Numbered from the stretch's first letter, positions 17,978 through 28,992 are shown. The stretch: 64,000 bases of DNA from Superficieibacter electus (GCF_002915575.1 NZ_PQGD01000001.1:310001-374000); one strand, 5' to 3'. Numbers and translations: made by a program. Notes: generated by a model from the sequence alone, not told the origin.

Positions 17978-19096
17978 TCAGAACTGGTAAACCAGGCCCA
18001 GCGCAACGATATCGTCAGTGCTTACACCCGCTGCGCGGGTAAAGTCGTTGTCGTCCAGCAGGTTGATTTTATAATCAACGTAGGTGGACATGTTTTTGTT
18101 GAAGTAGTAAGTCGCGCCTACATCAACGTATTTCAGCAGATCCTGATCGCCATAGTTAACGACGCCATTATTCACGTCTTTACCTTTGGACTGCAGGTAA
18201 GCTACGGACGGACGCAGGCCGAAGTCGAACTGGTACTGAGCCACGGCTTCAAAGTTTTGCGCTTTGTCAGCAAAACCGTACGCGTCAGCACCGCTGCTGC
18301 CACCGAAACGGGTTGCGTTATAAGACTGAGTATACTGCGCTGCCAGATAGACGTTGTTAGCGTCATATTTCAGGCCGCCAGAGTAGGTGGTCGCACGATC
18401 GCCGTTACCGTAGATACCCGGCAGATCGTTTTGGTCAGAGGTACGTTTAGAACTGGCAACCGCACCACCCACGCTGAAACCAGAACCCAGATCGTAAGTT
18501 AAAGAACCACCAAAACCATCACCATTCTGACGCAGCACGCTGCGGCCACCGGCATCTTCACCGCTGGTATTGCCGTTGCTGCCCTGATACTGGACAGCAA
18601 AGTTCAGACCGTCTACCAGACCGAAGAAGTCGGTGTTACGGTAGGTTGCTACACCGTTAGCACGAGATTGCAGGAAGTTGTCCGCACCGTAGGTATCGCC
18701 GCCGAACTCAGGCAGAACGTCGGTCCAGGAGGTCACATCGTAAACAACGCCATAGTTACGACCGTAGTCGAAAGAACCGGCTTCGTTAAATTTCAGACCC
18801 GCGAAGCCAACACGCGTCCAGGAATCGTTTGAACCTTCATCAGTGTTACCCTGAACCTGGTATTCCCACTGGCCGTAGCCGGTGATCTGGTCATTAACCT
18901 GGGTTTCACCTTTGAAGCCGATACGCACGTAGGTCTGGTCGCCGTCGCTACCGTCATCATCGGAAAAATAGTGCAGACCATCAACTTTACCGTACAGGTC
19001 TAATTTGTTGCCGTCTTTGTTATAAACTTCAGCCGCATTTGCTGCGCCTGCTACCAGCAGAGCTGGTACCAGGAGGGATAGTGCTTTAACTTTCAT
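17978..19096 (-). CDS. ompC: Outer-membrane porin OmpC
   Basis: A 372-residue precursor with a 21-residue signal peptide ending AANA before [10 protein letters not shown]. It is a 16-strand trimeric porin ending in the BAM-recognised Phe (GLVYQF). The constriction loop L3 is recognisable from PEFGGD followed by FLQSRANG. OmpC admits small hydrophilic solutes and is favoured at high osmolarity under OmpR/EnvZ control. The divergent micF immediately upstream and the ordering apbE-ompC-micF-rcsD identify it as OmpC rather than OmpF. Extracellular loops differ from E. coli, as expected for a surface-exposed antigen and phage receptor. Confidence 0.96.
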   Translation of the reverse strand: MKVKALSLLVPALLVAGAANAAEVYNKDGNKLDLYGKVDGLHYFSDDDGSDGDQTYVRIGFKGETQVNDQITGYGQWEYQVQGNTDEGSNDSWTRVGFAGLKFNEAGSFDYGRNYGVVYDVTSWTDVLPEFGGDTYGADNFLQSRANGVATYRNTDFFGLVDGLNFAVQYQGSNGNTSGEDAGGRSVLRQNGDGFGGSLTYDLGSGFSVGGAVASSKRTSDQNDLPGIYGNGDRATTYSGGLKYDANNVYLAAQYTQSYNATRFGGSSGADAYGFADKAQNFEAVAQYQFDFGLRPSVAYLQSKGKDVNNGVVNYGDQDLLKYVDVGATYYFNKNMSTYVDYKINLLDDNDFTRAAGVSTDDIVALGLVYQF

Positions 19097-19440
19097 GTTA
19101 TTAACCCTCTGTTATATGCCTTTTATATGCTTTTTTTAGTTGCCACTGCTTTACTGGTTATTGGTTACCCACTAACCCGTCGGCGAAACCATTTTGCGGC
19201 AAAATACAGAATAATCCAACTGGAATATGATACGAAAACTTCTAAGATGTTTCAGTTTTCCATGTAGATGTTTCATTTTGTGAATTTCCGGGAACTTTTT
19301 TTTGCCACAAATAGCTAAAGATTTACGCATCAATAATCAAAATATAAATATTTCCATTTACAATCAATGTATTATACCCAGATCGGGTTATAGCACTGAT
19401 TGCCAAAACAAATACCACTAAGGCGACTAGAATAGATACC
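19097..19440 (-). promoter_or_regulatory. ompC promoter and shared ompC/micF control region
   Basis: The decamer TGAAACATCT occurs twice on the minus strand (19245-19254 and 19266-19275), 21 bp apart or two helical turns, at the place of the known OmpR C-boxes. A probable ompC -10 hexamer TATTCT lies at 19208-19213. The long leader to the ATG (19096) matches the ompC mRNA layout. On the other strand TAGAAT (19428-19433) is a plausible micF -10. The OmpR role is inferred from the E. coli arrangement. Confidence 0.75.
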
Positions 19441-19534
19441 GCTATCATCATTAACTTTATTTATTACCGTCATTCAGTTCTGAATGTCTGTTTACCCCTA
19501 TTTCCACCGGATGCTTCGCGTCCGGTTTTTTTTT
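19441..19534 (+). ncRNA. micF: MicF antisense small RNA
   Basis: 94 bases beginning GCTATCATCATTAACTTTAT and ending in a terminator hairpin (CCGGATGC / GCGTCCGG then T8). It is nearly identical to E. coli MicF (93 nt). MicF pairs through its 5' part with the ompF translation start, with Hfq, and lowers OmpF synthesis. It is divergent from ompC and shares its OmpR control region, as in E. coli. Confidence 0.96.
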
Positions 19535-19956
19535 ACCTTTCTTTACGTTTCTGCATTGAAGATGTACTACCCAGAAGAAATTATAACGACTATTAATTAA
19601 TCATTTTAATAACTTAGTGTGATAATTACCGCTTCGTCTGAGCACCTTTTTTTTGATATTTTGTGCTCTCAGATCTTTATATGCTGTCGTTTCTGAAGGG
19701 TACAGAGTGTCGTTATGAGAGATGCCCGGCGCACGCTGAAAGCCTGTTGCTATGGTAAAAAGTCCGTAACGACCTCGTTAAGAGTCTGGAAATTCGGCCA
19801 GTACCCTTTATACTGCCAGCAGTACAAAATCATGCAGCGTAAAGGCTTACATCAGTTTGCCAGGGTTGATTAGCCGCTAAAGCATGGTCAATACAGTCTC
19901 TCAGTTGCACTCGGGCTCTGAGTTTTTCCTTATTTCAGTGCGGGTACACATGCATA
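19535..19956 (+). other. micF-rcsD intergenic region
   Basis: These 422 bases contain no recognised gene and should hold the rcsD promoter. One short frame, ATG 19715 to TAG 19873, would encode 52 basic residues (MRDARRTLKACCYG...). It has only a distant GAAGGG as ribosome site and no family I recognise, so I do not call it a gene. Confidence 0.45.
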
Positions 19957-22626
19957 ATGAGTCAGTCTGATACAATGAGCCCTTCTAAGTTTTCCTTAAT
20001 GCCCACGAGCCTCACGCGCTACTTCCTGTTACTGATCATTGTATTACTGGTAACAATGGGTGTGATGATCCAGAGCGCGGTAAACGCCTGGCTTAAAGAT
20101 AAGAGCTATCAGGTTGTCGACATCACCCATGCAATCCATAAACGGGTTGATACCTGGCGTTACGCCACCTGGCAGCTTTATGACAACGTTGCTGCCACAC
20201 CGCTTAACGCCGGAGAAGGGTTACAGGAAACACGTCTGAAGCAGGATGTGTACTACCTTGAAAAACCGCGCCGGAAAACCGAAGCGCTTATTTTTGGCTC
20301 GCACGACAGTTCGACGCTGGAAATGACCCAGCGGATGTCAACCTATCTCGACACCTTATGGGGCGCAGAAACGGTGCCCTGGTCGATGTATTATCTCAAC
20401 GGCCAGGACAACAGCTTGATTCTGGTCTCAACGCTGCCCCTGAAAGATCTCTCCTCCGGGTTTAAAGAATCGAACGTAGGCAATATTGTGGATTCCCGCC
20501 GCGCTGAGATGCTACAGCAGGCCAATTCACTGGACGAGCGGGAAAGTTTTTCCTCTCTGCGCCGCCTCGCCTGGCAAAATGGCTATTACTTTACGTTACG
20601 TACTACGTTTAATCAGCCGGGCCATCTGGCAACGGTCGTTGCGTTTGATTTGCCTGTTAACGATATTATCCCACCCACGATGCCGCTGGATAGTTTCCGT
20701 CTGGAACAGGATAACGCACCGTCAGCCCTGCGTGGCGCGGAAAAAGAAGCGGCCGACAGTGCCAGTGTCAATCTTAATGGCTCGCGCATTGAGATTGCCT
20801 CCGCGATCAATTCCACCGGCATGCGCCTGGTGTGGCAGGTTCCTTTCGCCACACTGCTGTTGGACACCCTGCAAAATATTCTTTTACCGCTGCTGCTGAA
20901 TATCGGCCTGCTGGCGCTGGCGCTGTTTGGCTATACCACTTTTCGTCATCAGCCGGTACGCCAGCAGGGCGAACCCTCCGCGCCTGCGGTTGTTAATAAT
21001 GAACTCCGGGTATTACGCGCTATCAATGAAGAGATTGTATCTCTGCTCCCATTAGGGTTGCTGGTACACGATCTCGAGTCCAACCGGACAGTCATGAGCA
21101 ATAAAATCGCCGATCATTTGCTGCCGCATCTTAATTTGCAGAATATAACCAGCATGGCGGACCAGCATCAGGGCGTGATCCAGGCAACCATCAACAATGA
21201 GTTGTATGAAATCCGCCAGTTCCGCAGTCAGGCCGTGCCGCGCACGCAAATATTTATTATCCGCGATCAGGACAGAGAAGTTCTGGTGAGTAAAAAACTC
21301 AAGCAGGCTCAGCGGCTGTATGAAAAAAACCAGCAGGGCCGCGTCGCGTTTATGCATCATATTGGCGAAGCCCTGAAACAACCGGCCAAAGCCCTGGCCT
21401 CGCAAGCCGCGATGCTAGGCACAGAGCAAAGTCAGAAACTCGCCCATCACGCCGATGTTCTGGTGCGGCTGGTCGATGAGATCCAACTGGCGAACATGCT
21501 GGAAGATGGCAGCTGGCAGAGTGCCCCACGTGAATTTTCTATTCAGGAATTAATTAATGAAGTGGTGCCAGACGTTCTGCCGGTAGTGAAACGTAAAGGT
21601 TTGCAACTGTTAATCAATAATAATTTGTCTGCCAGCGAACAACGTTACGGCGACCGGGATGCCCTGCGGCGTATTCTGCTGCTGCTTATCCAGTATGCGG
21701 TTACAGCCACCTCTATCGGCAAGATCACCCTCGAAGTGAATGCCGATGAATCGGCGGAGGATCGTTTAACGTTCCGCATTCTTGATACCGGCAACGGTGT
21801 CTCCCCGCGTGAAATTGACAATCTTCACTTCCCGTTCCTCAATGACACGCAGGCTGATTTGTACGGTAAAGCTAACGCGCTCACCTTCTGGCTTTGCGAC
21901 CAGTTGGCGCGTAGACTCGGCGGGCATCTTAATATCAAATCCCATGACGAACTGGGCACGCGCTATTTATTGCATGTAAAAATGGCTGCCAGCGCACCGG
22001 ACACGGAATCTGACGAGCGTCTGCTGGATGACGTCGTTGCGATGATCGATATCACTTCCAGTGAAATCCGCAGTATTGTCGTAAGACAGCTGGAAAACTG
22101 GGGAGCCACCTGCATCTCTTTAGACGAAAGAGGCGGTAGTCAAGAATTTGATCTCTTTTTAACAGATAATCCGTCTAATCTTACAGCCGCAGGCTTGCTT
22201 TTAAGCGATGATGAGCCTGGCGTGCGAAAAATTGGCCCCGGTCAGCTGCGGGTCAACTTTAATATGAGCAATGCTATGCAGGATGCTGTACTGCAACTGA
22301 TAGAAGAGCAACTGGCTCAGGAAGAGAGTGTGGAGTCCCCCGGCGCAAACAATGAAAACGCCGAGCTTCACGCCAGCGGCTATTATGCGCTGTTTGTTGA
22401 CACGGTACCGGATGATGTTAAGAAGTTGTATACTGAAGCGGCAACGGATGATTTCGCTGCGCTGGCGCAGACGGCTCACCGCCTGAAGGGAGTATTTGCC
22501 ATGCTTAATCTGGTGCCCGGCAAGCAGCTATGTGAAACTCTGGAACAGGTCATTCGTGAGAAAGACGCTCCAGGCATAAAAAAATACATCAGCGACATTG
22601 ACGCTTACGTCAAGAGCTTACTGTAG
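19957..22626 (+). CDS. rcsD: Rcs phosphorelay phosphotransfer protein RcsD
   Basis: An 889-residue inner-membrane protein (E. coli 890). It has two membrane helices (about 20-40 and 305-330) flanking a periplasmic domain, then a degenerate histidine-kinase-like region. A C-terminal HPt domain carries the phosphate acceptor His-841 in AQTAHRLKG. RcsD relays phosphate between the RcsC receiver domain and RcsB in response to envelope stress reported by RcsF/IgaA. It precedes rcsB by 16 bases, forming the rcsDB operon. No strong ribosome site was seen at ATG 19957; the start is chosen by similarity. Confidence 0.97.
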   Translation: MSQSDTMSPSKFSLMPTSLTRYFLLLIIVLLVTMGVMIQSAVNAWLKDKSYQVVDITHAIHKRVDTWRYATWQLYDNVAATPLNAGEGLQETRLKQDVYYLEKPRRKTEALIFGSHDSSTLEMTQRMSTYLDTLWGAETVPWSMYYLNGQDNSLILVSTLPLKDLSSGFKESNVGNIVDSRRAEMLQQANSLDERESFSSLRRLAWQNGYYFTLRTTFNQPGHLATVVAFDLPVNDIIPPTMPLDSFRLEQDNAPSALRGAEKEAADSASVNLNGSRIEIASAINSTGMRLVWQVPFATLLLDTLQNILLPLLLNIGLLALALFGYTTFRHQPVRQQGEPSAPAVVNNELRVLRAINEEIVSLLPLGLLVHDLESNRTVMSNKIADHLLPHLNLQNITSMADQHQGVIQATINNELYEIRQFRSQAVPRTQIFIIRDQDREVLVSKKLKQAQRLYEKNQQGRVAFMHHIGEALKQPAKALASQAAMLGTEQSQKLAHHADVLVRLVDEIQLANMLEDGSWQSAPREFSIQELINEVVPDVLPVVKRKGLQLLINNNLSASEQRYGDRDALRRILLLLIQYAVTATSIGKITLEVNADESAEDRLTFRILDTGNGVSPREIDNLHFPFLNDTQADLYGKANALTFWLCDQLARRLGGHLNIKSHDELGTRYLLHVKMAASAPDTESDERLLDDVVAMIDITSSEIRSIVVRQLENWGATCISLDERGGSQEFDLFLTDNPSNLTAAGLLLSDDEPGVRKIGPGQLRVNFNMSNAMQDAVLQLIEEQLAQEESVESPGANNENAELHASGYYALFVDTVPDDVKKLYTEAATDDFAALAQTAHRLKGVFAMLNLVPGKQLCETLEQVIREKDAPGIKKYISDIDAYVKSLL

Positions 22627-22642
22627 CAAGGTAGCCTTATAG

Positions 22643-23293
22643 ATGAACAACATGAACGTAATTATTGCCGATGATCATCCCATCGTCCTGTTTGGTATTC
22701 GTAAATCTCTGGAACAGATCGAATGGGTGAATGTTGTCGGCGAATTTGAAGACTCCACAGCGTTGATTAATAACCTGCCGAAGCTGGACGCTCATGTGCT
22801 GATCACCGATCTTTCCATGCCAGGCGACAAATATGGCGACGGGATCACTTTGATCAAGTATATCAAGCGCCATTTCCCCGGCATTTCCATCATTGTACTG
22901 ACAATGAATAATAACCCGGCGATCCTGAGCGCGGTGCTGGAACTGGATATCGAAGGGATCGTACTCAAACAAGGTGCGCCAACCGACTTGCCAAAAGCGC
23001 TGGCAGCGCTGCAAAAAGGCAAGAAGTTTACGCCTGAAAGCGTGTCGCGCCTGCTGGAAAAAATCAGTGCCGGCGGATACGGCGACAAACGTCTGTCACC
23101 GAAAGAAAGCGAAGTACTGCGTTTGTTTGCGGAAGGGTTCCTGGTCACCGAAATTGCCAAAAAACTCAACCGCAGCATCAAAACCATCAGCAGCCAGAAA
23201 AAATCAGCGATGATGAAACTGGGTGTTGAGAACGATATTGCCCTGCTGAATTATCTCTCCTCGGTGACGCTGTCGTCTGCCGATAAAGAATAA
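22643..23293 (+). CDS. rcsB: Rcs response regulator RcsB
   Basis: A 216-residue protein of exactly the E. coli length. The receiver domain (1-130) has the phosphoacceptor Asp-56 in ITDLSMPG and Lys-109-type conserved lysine, and a LuxR-type helix-turn-helix DNA-binding domain occupies about 148-210. RcsB, alone or with RcsA, BglJ, GadE and others, controls capsule, motility, cell division and acid-resistance genes. It is the second gene of rcsDB and converges on rcsC across a shared terminator. Confidence 0.98.
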   Translation: MNNMNVIIADDHPIVLFGIRKSLEQIEWVNVVGEFEDSTALINNLPKLDAHVLITDLSMPGDKYGDGITLIKYIKRHFPGISIIVLTMNNNPAILSAVLELDIEGIVLKQGAPTDLPKALAALQKGKKFTPESVSRLLEKISAGGYGDKRLSPKESEVLRLFAEGFLVTEIAKKLNRSIKTISSQKKSAMMKLGVENDIALLNYLSSVTLSSADKE

Positions 23294-23303
23294 TCCTCTT
23301 TTC

Positions 23304-23326
23304 ACCCCGGCACATCGCCGGGGTAA
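23304..23326. terminator. Bidirectional terminator between rcsB and rcsC
   Basis: ACCCCGGC-ACATC-GCCGGGGT stem in the 38-base gap between the converging stops. TTTTC lies on one side and TAAAG on the other, so it can serve both genes weakly. Confidence 0.65.
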
Positions 23327-23331
23327 AGTCC

Positions 23332-26181
23332 CTACCCTCTGGCCTTTCTGACGCGACTCGCATAGGTCGTCAATGTCTGTTTCAGCACATCCAGCGTAAC
23401 GGGCTTAGACAAACAGCTATCCATGCCGGATTCCAGACAACGCTGTCGCTCTTCTGCCAGCGCGTTCGCGGTCACCCCTACCACCGGCAACGTCAGTCCT
23501 AACTGGCGAATACGTTGCGTGAGACGGTAGCCGTCCATATTCGGCATGTTGACGTCGCTCAGAATGATATCAATGTGATTTTTGCTCAATACATTGAGCG
23601 CATCCACACCGTCGTTGGCCGTTTTACACTGGTAACCCAGCGATCCGAGCTGGTCGGCAAGTAAACGCCGGTTAATCGGATGATCGTCAACCACCAGAAT
23701 CATCATGTCGTCATTAACTGCCATCGTCGTTTCACCCGCAGGCAACGCCGCCGCGCCGCTCTGGGAACCTTCCACATCCAGGCTATAAATCCTCGCCATT
23801 AATGCGATCAATTCGTGCGGCGATGCCACGCTATGTACCCACTCACCTGGTGAGCGCTCCTGAGGAATCCCGATATGGCGACGACAGAAGGTGATCGTCG
23901 CCCGGCCACTCCACGCCTGTGGTGCCGTGCCGTCGGTGATCAGCGTATCTTCATGATCGGGATATTGCCCTTCATAGCGCTCAACCCGCACGCCCTGACG
24001 CTGGAGTAGATTCTCCAGGAACAGGTACAGCGACGCATTGTTTACCGCCAGCCAGCAGCGCTTATCGCTCAGACCGTGCAGGACGATTTCCGGCATATTC
24101 TCCACGCCATACAGCGGAATACGGATCGTAAACTGGCTGCCCATACCAGGTTCAGTATCCACTGAAATATCGCCGTCCATCATGCCGATGAGCTTCTCGC
24201 AGATCGCCAGCCCCAGCCCGGTCCCCTGAAAGTTGCGCTGCACGCCGGTACCGACCTGGAAAAACGGATCGAAAAGACGCACAACCTCTTTTGCCGGAAT
24301 ACCCACCCCGGTGTCACGCACGCGGATAGACAAGTACTCTTCACTACGCTGGATATGCAAAATGATGCAGCCGGTATCGGTGAATTTAATCGCGTTGCTG
24401 AGCAGATTGGAGATCACCTGTTGCAGGCGCATCGGATCGCCTTTCATTTGCAGCGGTACGTCAGGCTCCACAAAGCAATACAGACCAAGCTGTTTTCTGA
24501 CCACCAGCGGCAGGTAATTGGCAGTGATGTGGCTCATCACTTCGCGCGGCGAAAATTCACGCGGCTCGATTTTTAGCTGCTCGGATTCGATTTTCGAAAA
24601 ATCGAGAATATCGCTAATAATTTTCAGCAGCAGTCCCGATGAGTTATTCATTGCCGTAACCAGCCGATCAACACCTTTCGGCAATGCTTTAGTTTGCAGC
24701 AAATCGAGGTTACCGATAATGCCGTACAGCGGCGTGCGCAGTTCATGGCTGACGGTTGCCAGGAACATGGATTTCGACTGGCTGGCCTGCTCAGCGGCAT
24801 GGGCCATTTCCTGCAGCGACTCTTCCATTTTGACGCGTGAAGAGACATCGACCAGCACGCAAATTGCCACATTCTCATTGCGATAGCGCGAGTGAACAAA
24901 GCTGATTTGCAGATTAGTATTGTTGCTGGTCAGCACATCAACAAAGTTAACCTGCTGGCCACAGATAATTTGCGTCAGCCGCTGGCGGTCTTCATGGGTG
25001 AGCATGTTGAGGTAGTCATGCGCCAGTTCGTTACTCAAAATGTTAGTACCATCAAGGGTACGTAGAATGCAGATCCCTACCGGGGCAGAAGCCACGATTT
25101 TGCGGTTAAACTGCTCATGTTCTTCCAGCCGCTGCGCATCCGTTTCAGCCGGAATAAACAGCCTGCGCTCATAGAGGCGTGCCAGCCAGAACAGGCCGAT
25201 GCCAACCAGGATGTTCAGCAGTAGCGCATTCATGATCAACATCCGCAGACGTTCCAGTACGACATCTACCGGCACTGAATACACGATACTCAGCGAAGAT
25301 GGCAGCAGATTTTTCTTCAGCACCAGCTCGTGATAGCCGGAGGTATAGCCAAACCACATCCGTTCCTGCAGCCAGCGGGAATCGATTTGCAGGGTATTTT
25401 CCGGTCCGGTCAGGGAAATTAAGGAATGACCATTTTCATCCAGAATGGTCACGCCCATGGGCAAATTACCCGGTGTAAAAAAGTTTTCCATCCGGATGGT
25501 CTGCTCGACGCCCAGTAGCGACTGAAGACGGTTTGCCAGGTAGACCGGGGTCAGCGCATAGAAATACCCTACCCCAGGACGCGGTCCCCGGCTGATCCAG
25601 AACAGATTATCACTGCGTTCTTCCTGGGGCGCGCTACGGTATTTCATGATCCGTTCATGCAAGGCACTCAGGGCTTCATCGCGCTCAACCGGAATATCGC
25701 GCAAACCAAAGTTCGCCATACACAGATTTTCGCCGCCGATCAGGAATACACGATTCAAATCGTAGGCGGCGGAAAAATTATCCCGCCAGTAGCGCATAAA
25801 CCACGCCATGGACTCCAGCGATCCCCGCCATGCCGTCCCCATGGAGGTACAGTCAGAATCAGGAAATAGCGGCGCAAATTCCGGGACATTCATATCATTA
25901 AGCCGGTTACGTCCCGTCAATACGCCATTTTCGGCGGTGAGACGATTCTCAGCGATATATTTTAGCTCTTTCATCACATCCGACGTGCGCTGTATATAGC
26001 GCTGCGCCTGATCGGCACTCAGGGTGAACTCCTGATGAATCTCCGCTTCGCGGTCGTGAAGAGCATTGACGATATAAAAGACGGAGGCCAGCGCGATAAG
26101 CAGCCAGAGCAGCAGCGCCAGCGCGCGAAACATATAGCGCGAGATTTTAAGAGTGCTACGAAAAGAGGCAAGGTATTTCAA
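23332..26181 (-). CDS. rcsC: Hybrid sensor histidine kinase RcsC
   Basis: A 949-residue protein, the E. coli length. It has two membrane helices (about 20-40 and 315-335) around a periplasmic domain and a PAS-like linker. The histidine kinase follows (SHELRTPLYG, His near residue 480; N box NLLSNAIKF; DTGVGIP; GTGLGLAI). An RcsC-specific ABL domain and a C-terminal receiver domain with Asp-876 in LSDVNMPNMDG complete it. RcsC phosphorylates itself and passes phosphate through RcsD to RcsB. It is encoded convergently to rcsDB. Confidence 0.98.
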   Translation of the reverse strand: MKYLASFRSTLKISRYMFRALALLLWLLIALASVFYIVNALHDREAEIHQEFTLSADQAQRYIQRTSDVMKELKYIAENRLTAENGVLTGRNRLNDMNVPEFAPLFPDSDCTSMGTAWRGSLESMAWFMRYWRDNFSAAYDLNRVFLIGGENLCMANFGLRDIPVERDEALSALHERIMKYRSAPQEERSDNLFWISRGPRPGVGYFYALTPVYLANRLQSLLGVEQTIRMENFFTPGNLPMGVTILDENGHSLISLTGPENTLQIDSRWLQERMWFGYTSGYHELVLKKNLLPSSLSIVYSVPVDVVLERLRMLIMNALLLNILVGIGLFWLARLYERRLFIPAETDAQRLEEHEQFNRKIVASAPVGICILRTLDGTNILSNELAHDYLNMLTHEDRQRLTQIICGQQVNFVDVLTSNNTNLQISFVHSRYRNENVAICVLVDVSSRVKMEESLQEMAHAAEQASQSKSMFLATVSHELRTPLYGIIGNLDLLQTKALPKGVDRLVTAMNNSSGLLLKIISDILDFSKIESEQLKIEPREFSPREVMSHITANYLPLVVRKQLGLYCFVEPDVPLQMKGDPMRLQQVISNLLSNAIKFTDTGCIILHIQRSEEYLSIRVRDTGVGIPAKEVVRLFDPFFQVGTGVQRNFQGTGLGLAICEKLIGMMDGDISVDTEPGMGSQFTIRIPLYGVENMPEIVLHGLSDKRCWLAVNNASLYLFLENLLQRQGVRVERYEGQYPDHEDTLITDGTAPQAWSGRATITFCRRHIGIPQERSPGEWVHSVASPHELIALMARIYSLDVEGSQSGAAALPAGETTMAVNDDMMILVVDDHPINRRLLADQLGSLGYQCKTANDGVDALNVLSKNHIDIILSDVNMPNMDGYRLTQRIRQLGLTLPVVGVTANALAEERQRCLESGMDSCLSKPVTLDVLKQTLTTYASRVRKARG

Positions 26182-26249
26182 AGGAAGCAGCCATCAGAAC
26201 AATCGAATGGAAATAAAGTAGCGGTAAAACACGCTACCCGCAACGGCAA

Positions 26250-26281
26250 TAAAAAGGGCCGGAAGATCCAGCCCTTTTTTT
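26250..26281 (-). terminator. Terminator of gyrA
   Basis: AAAAAGGGC / GCCCTTTTTT stem with an 11-base loop, 25 bases after the gyrA stop. T-runs on both sides make it effective in either direction. Confidence 0.85.
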
Positions 26282-26305
26282 ACGCGTCATACGTTGTATA
26301 GTGCG

Positions 26306-28942
26306 TTACTCGTCAGCGTCGTCCGCCACGTCATCATCAGTATCTGCTTCCGGGGCAATGTCTTCATCCCCTTCCGCAACACTGCCGTCGATCGAATCCA
26401 GTTCTTCATCATCCACCGGCTCGGCAACACGCTGGAGACCGACCACGTTTTCGTCTTCCGCCGTGCGGATGAGGATCACGCCCTGGGTGTTACGACCTAC
26501 CACGCTGATTTCCGATACGCGGGTACGCACCAGCGTACCGGCATCGGTGATCATCATAATCTGATCGCAATCATCGACCTGGACCGCGCCAACCACGGAA
26601 CCGTTGCGCTCGGTAACCTTGATAGAGATAACGCCCTGCGTACCACGTGATTTGGTCGGATACTCGCTTTGCGCGGTACGCTTACCGTAACCATTTTGCG
26701 TAACGGTCAGGATTGCGCCTTCATCGCGCGGCACGATAAGCGACACAACCTTATCAACGCCCGCCAGTTTGATACCGCGTACGCCGGTCGCCGTACGGCC
26801 CATCGCACGGACCGCGCTGTCTTTAAAGCGCACCACTTTACCGGCCGCCGAGAACAGCATGACTTCATCCGCCCCGGAGGTCAGATCAACGCCAATCAGC
26901 TCGTCGCCTTCATTCAGATTCACCGCGATAATACCGGCAGATCGCGGACGGCTGAACTCGGTCAGCGCCGTTTTCTTCACCGTACCGCTGGCGGTTGCCA
27001 TGAAGACGTTGACGCCCTCTTCGTACTCACGTACCGGCAGAATAGCGGTAATACGCTCGTTGGCTTCCAGCGGCAGCAGGTTGACGATCGGACGACCACG
27101 TGCGCCACGACTGGCTTCCGGCAACTGGTAAACCTTCATCCAGTACAAACGACCCCGGCTGGAGAAGCAGAGGATGGTGTCATGGGTGTTGGCCACCAGC
27201 AGGCGATCGATAAAGTCTTCTTCTTTAATACGGGCGGCTGATTTGCCTTTGCCACCGCGACGCTGGGCTTCGTAATCGGTCAGCGGCTGATATTTCACAT
27301 AGCCCTGATGAGAAAGCGTGACGACCACGTCTTCCTGGCTAATCAGATCTTCAATGTTGATATCAGCGCTGTTGGCGGTGATCTCTGTGCGACGCGCATC
27401 GCCAAACTGATCGCGTACCAGTTCCAGCTCCTCGCGGATCACTTCCATCAGCCGTTCAGCGCTGCCCAGAATGTGCAGCAGTTCCGCAATCTGTTCCAGC
27501 AGCTCTTTGTACTCGTCGAGCAGTTTTTCATGCTCAAGGCCGGTCAGTTTCTGCAAACGCAGATCCAGGATTGCCTGTGCCTGCTGTTCAGTCAGATAAT
27601 ATTGACCGTCACGCACGCCAAACTCTGGCTCCAGCCATTCCGGACGCGCGGCGTCATCGCCTGCGCGTTCCAGCATTGCAGAAACGTTACCCAGATCCCA
27701 CGAGCGCGCCACCAGGGCGGCTTTCGCTTCGGCCGGCGTCGGCGCACGACGAATAAGCTCGATAATCGGGTCGATGTTGGCCAGCGCAATCGCCAGCGCT
27801 TCAAGGATATGCGCACGATCGCGGGCTTTACGCAGTTCAAAGATAGTACGGCGCGTCACCACTTCACGGCGGTGGCGTACGAAAGCGGCGATGATCTCTT
27901 TCAGGTTCATGATCTTCGGCTGACCATGGTGCAGTGCCACCATGTTAATACCGAAGGACACCTGGAGCTGCGTCTGCGAGTAAAGGTTGTTGAGGACAAC
28001 TTCACCCACCGCATCACGCTTCACTTCAATCACAATGCGCATACCGTCTTTATCAGACTCGTCACGCAGTGCGCTGATGCCTTCAACGCGTTTGTCTTTC
28101 ACCAGTTCGGCGATTTTCTCGATCAGGCGCGCTTTGTTCACCTGATACGGAATTTCATGCACGATAATGGTTTCACGCCCGGTTTTGGCGTCGGCTTCGA
28201 CTTCCGCGCGGGCGCGGATATACACTTTGCCACGCCCGGTACGATAGGCTTCTTCAATACCACGACGACCGTTGATGATCGCCGCCGTCGGGAAGTCCGG
28301 ACCGGGAATGTGTTCCATCAGCCCTTCAATGCTGATGTCTTCGTCATCAACATACGCCAGACAACCGTTAATCACTTCGGTCAGGTTGTGCGGCGGAATG
28401 TTGGTCGCCATCCCGACCGCGATCCCCGAGGAACCGTTGACTAACAGGTTCGGGATCTTAGTTGGCATGACATCTGGAATGCGTTCCGTTCCGTCGTAGT
28501 TATCGACGAAATCCACCGTCTCTTTTTCGAGATCGGCCATCAGTTCGTGAGCGATTTTCGACATACGGATTTCCGTATAACGCATCGCTGCGGCGGAGTC
28601 GCCATCGACAGAACCGAAGTTACCCTGGCCATCTACCAGCATGTAACGCAAGGAGAATGGCTGCGCCATACGAACAATGGTGTCGTAAACGGCGGTATCA
28701 CCATGAGGGTGGTATTTACCGATAACGTCACCCACGACACGGGCTGATTTTTTATAGGCTTTGTTCCAGTCATTGCCCAATACGTTCATGGCGTATAGTA
28801 CGCGACGGTGAACCGGCTTCAGGCCATCTCGGACGTCCGGCAGCGCACGGCCAACAATGACCGACATCGCATAATCCAGATAGGAGCTCTTCAGCTCTTC
28901 CTCGATGTTAACCGGTGTAATTTCTCTCGCAAGGTCGCTCAT
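26306..28942 (-). CDS. gyrA: DNA gyrase subunit A
   Basis: An 878-residue protein with the catalytic Tyr-122 (AAMRYTEIR). The C-terminal beta-pinwheel carries the GyrA box QRRGGKG, and the tail is acidic ([13 protein letters not shown]). With GyrB it introduces negative supercoils using ATP. The quinolone-determining region reads [10 protein letters not shown]: residue 83 is Thr, where E. coli has Ser, while Asp-87 is normal. Thr-83 is native in several enterobacterial genera, so it need not be an acquired resistance mutation. The gene is monocistronic and divergent from ubiG. Confidence 0.98.
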   Translation of the reverse strand: MSDLAREITPVNIEEELKSSYLDYAMSVIVGRALPDVRDGLKPVHRRVLYAMNVLGNDWNKAYKKSARVVGDVIGKYHPHGDTAVYDTIVRMAQPFSLRYMLVDGQGNFGSVDGDSAAAMRYTEIRMSKIAHELMADLEKETVDFVDNYDGTERIPDVMPTKIPNLLVNGSSGIAVGMATNIPPHNLTEVINGCLAYVDDEDISIEGLMEHIPGPDFPTAAIINGRRGIEEAYRTGRGKVYIRARAEVEADAKTGRETIIVHEIPYQVNKARLIEKIAELVKDKRVEGISALRDESDKDGMRIVIEVKRDAVGEVVLNNLYSQTQLQVSFGINMVALHHGQPKIMNLKEIIAAFVRHRREVVTRRTIFELRKARDRAHILEALAIALANIDPIIELIRRAPTPAEAKAALVARSWDLGNVSAMLERAGDDAARPEWLEPEFGVRDGQYYLTEQQAQAILDLRLQKLTGLEHEKLLDEYKELLEQIAELLHILGSAERLMEVIREELELVRDQFGDARRTEITANSADINIEDLISQEDVVVTLSHQGYVKYQPLTDYEAQRRGGKGKSAARIKEEDFIDRLLVANTHDTILCFSSRGRLYWMKVYQLPEASRGARGRPIVNLLPLEANERITAILPVREYEEGVNVFMATASGTVKKTALTEFSRPRSAGIIAVNLNEGDELIGVDLTSGADEVMLFSAAGKVVRFKDSAVRAMGRTATGVRGIKLAGVDKVVSLIVPRDEGAILTVTQNGYGKRTAQSEYPTKSRGTQGVISIKVTERNGSVVGAVQVDDCDQIMMITDAGTLVRTRVSEISVVGRNTQGVILIRTAEDENVVGLQRVAEPVDDEELDSIDGSVAEGDEDIAPEADTDDDVADDADE

Positions 28943-28986
28943 CTAACCGCTATCCCTCTACTGTGTCCCGGATTCAAAGGTCGCAA

Positions 28987-28992
28987 ATTATA
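28987..28992 (-). promoter_or_regulatory. gyrA promoter -10 element
   Basis: Perfect TATAAT on the minus strand, about 45 bases before the gyrA ATG. The -35 region 17 bases upstream is poor. Supercoiling-sensitive gyrA promoters are known in E. coli; that control is inferred here. Confidence 0.6.

Noticed and set aside
27308-28444. A 378-codon open frame opposite gyrA
   Set aside because: Antisense shadow of gyrA, with a composition mirroring the conserved coding strand (Phe/His/Arg rich) and no motif.
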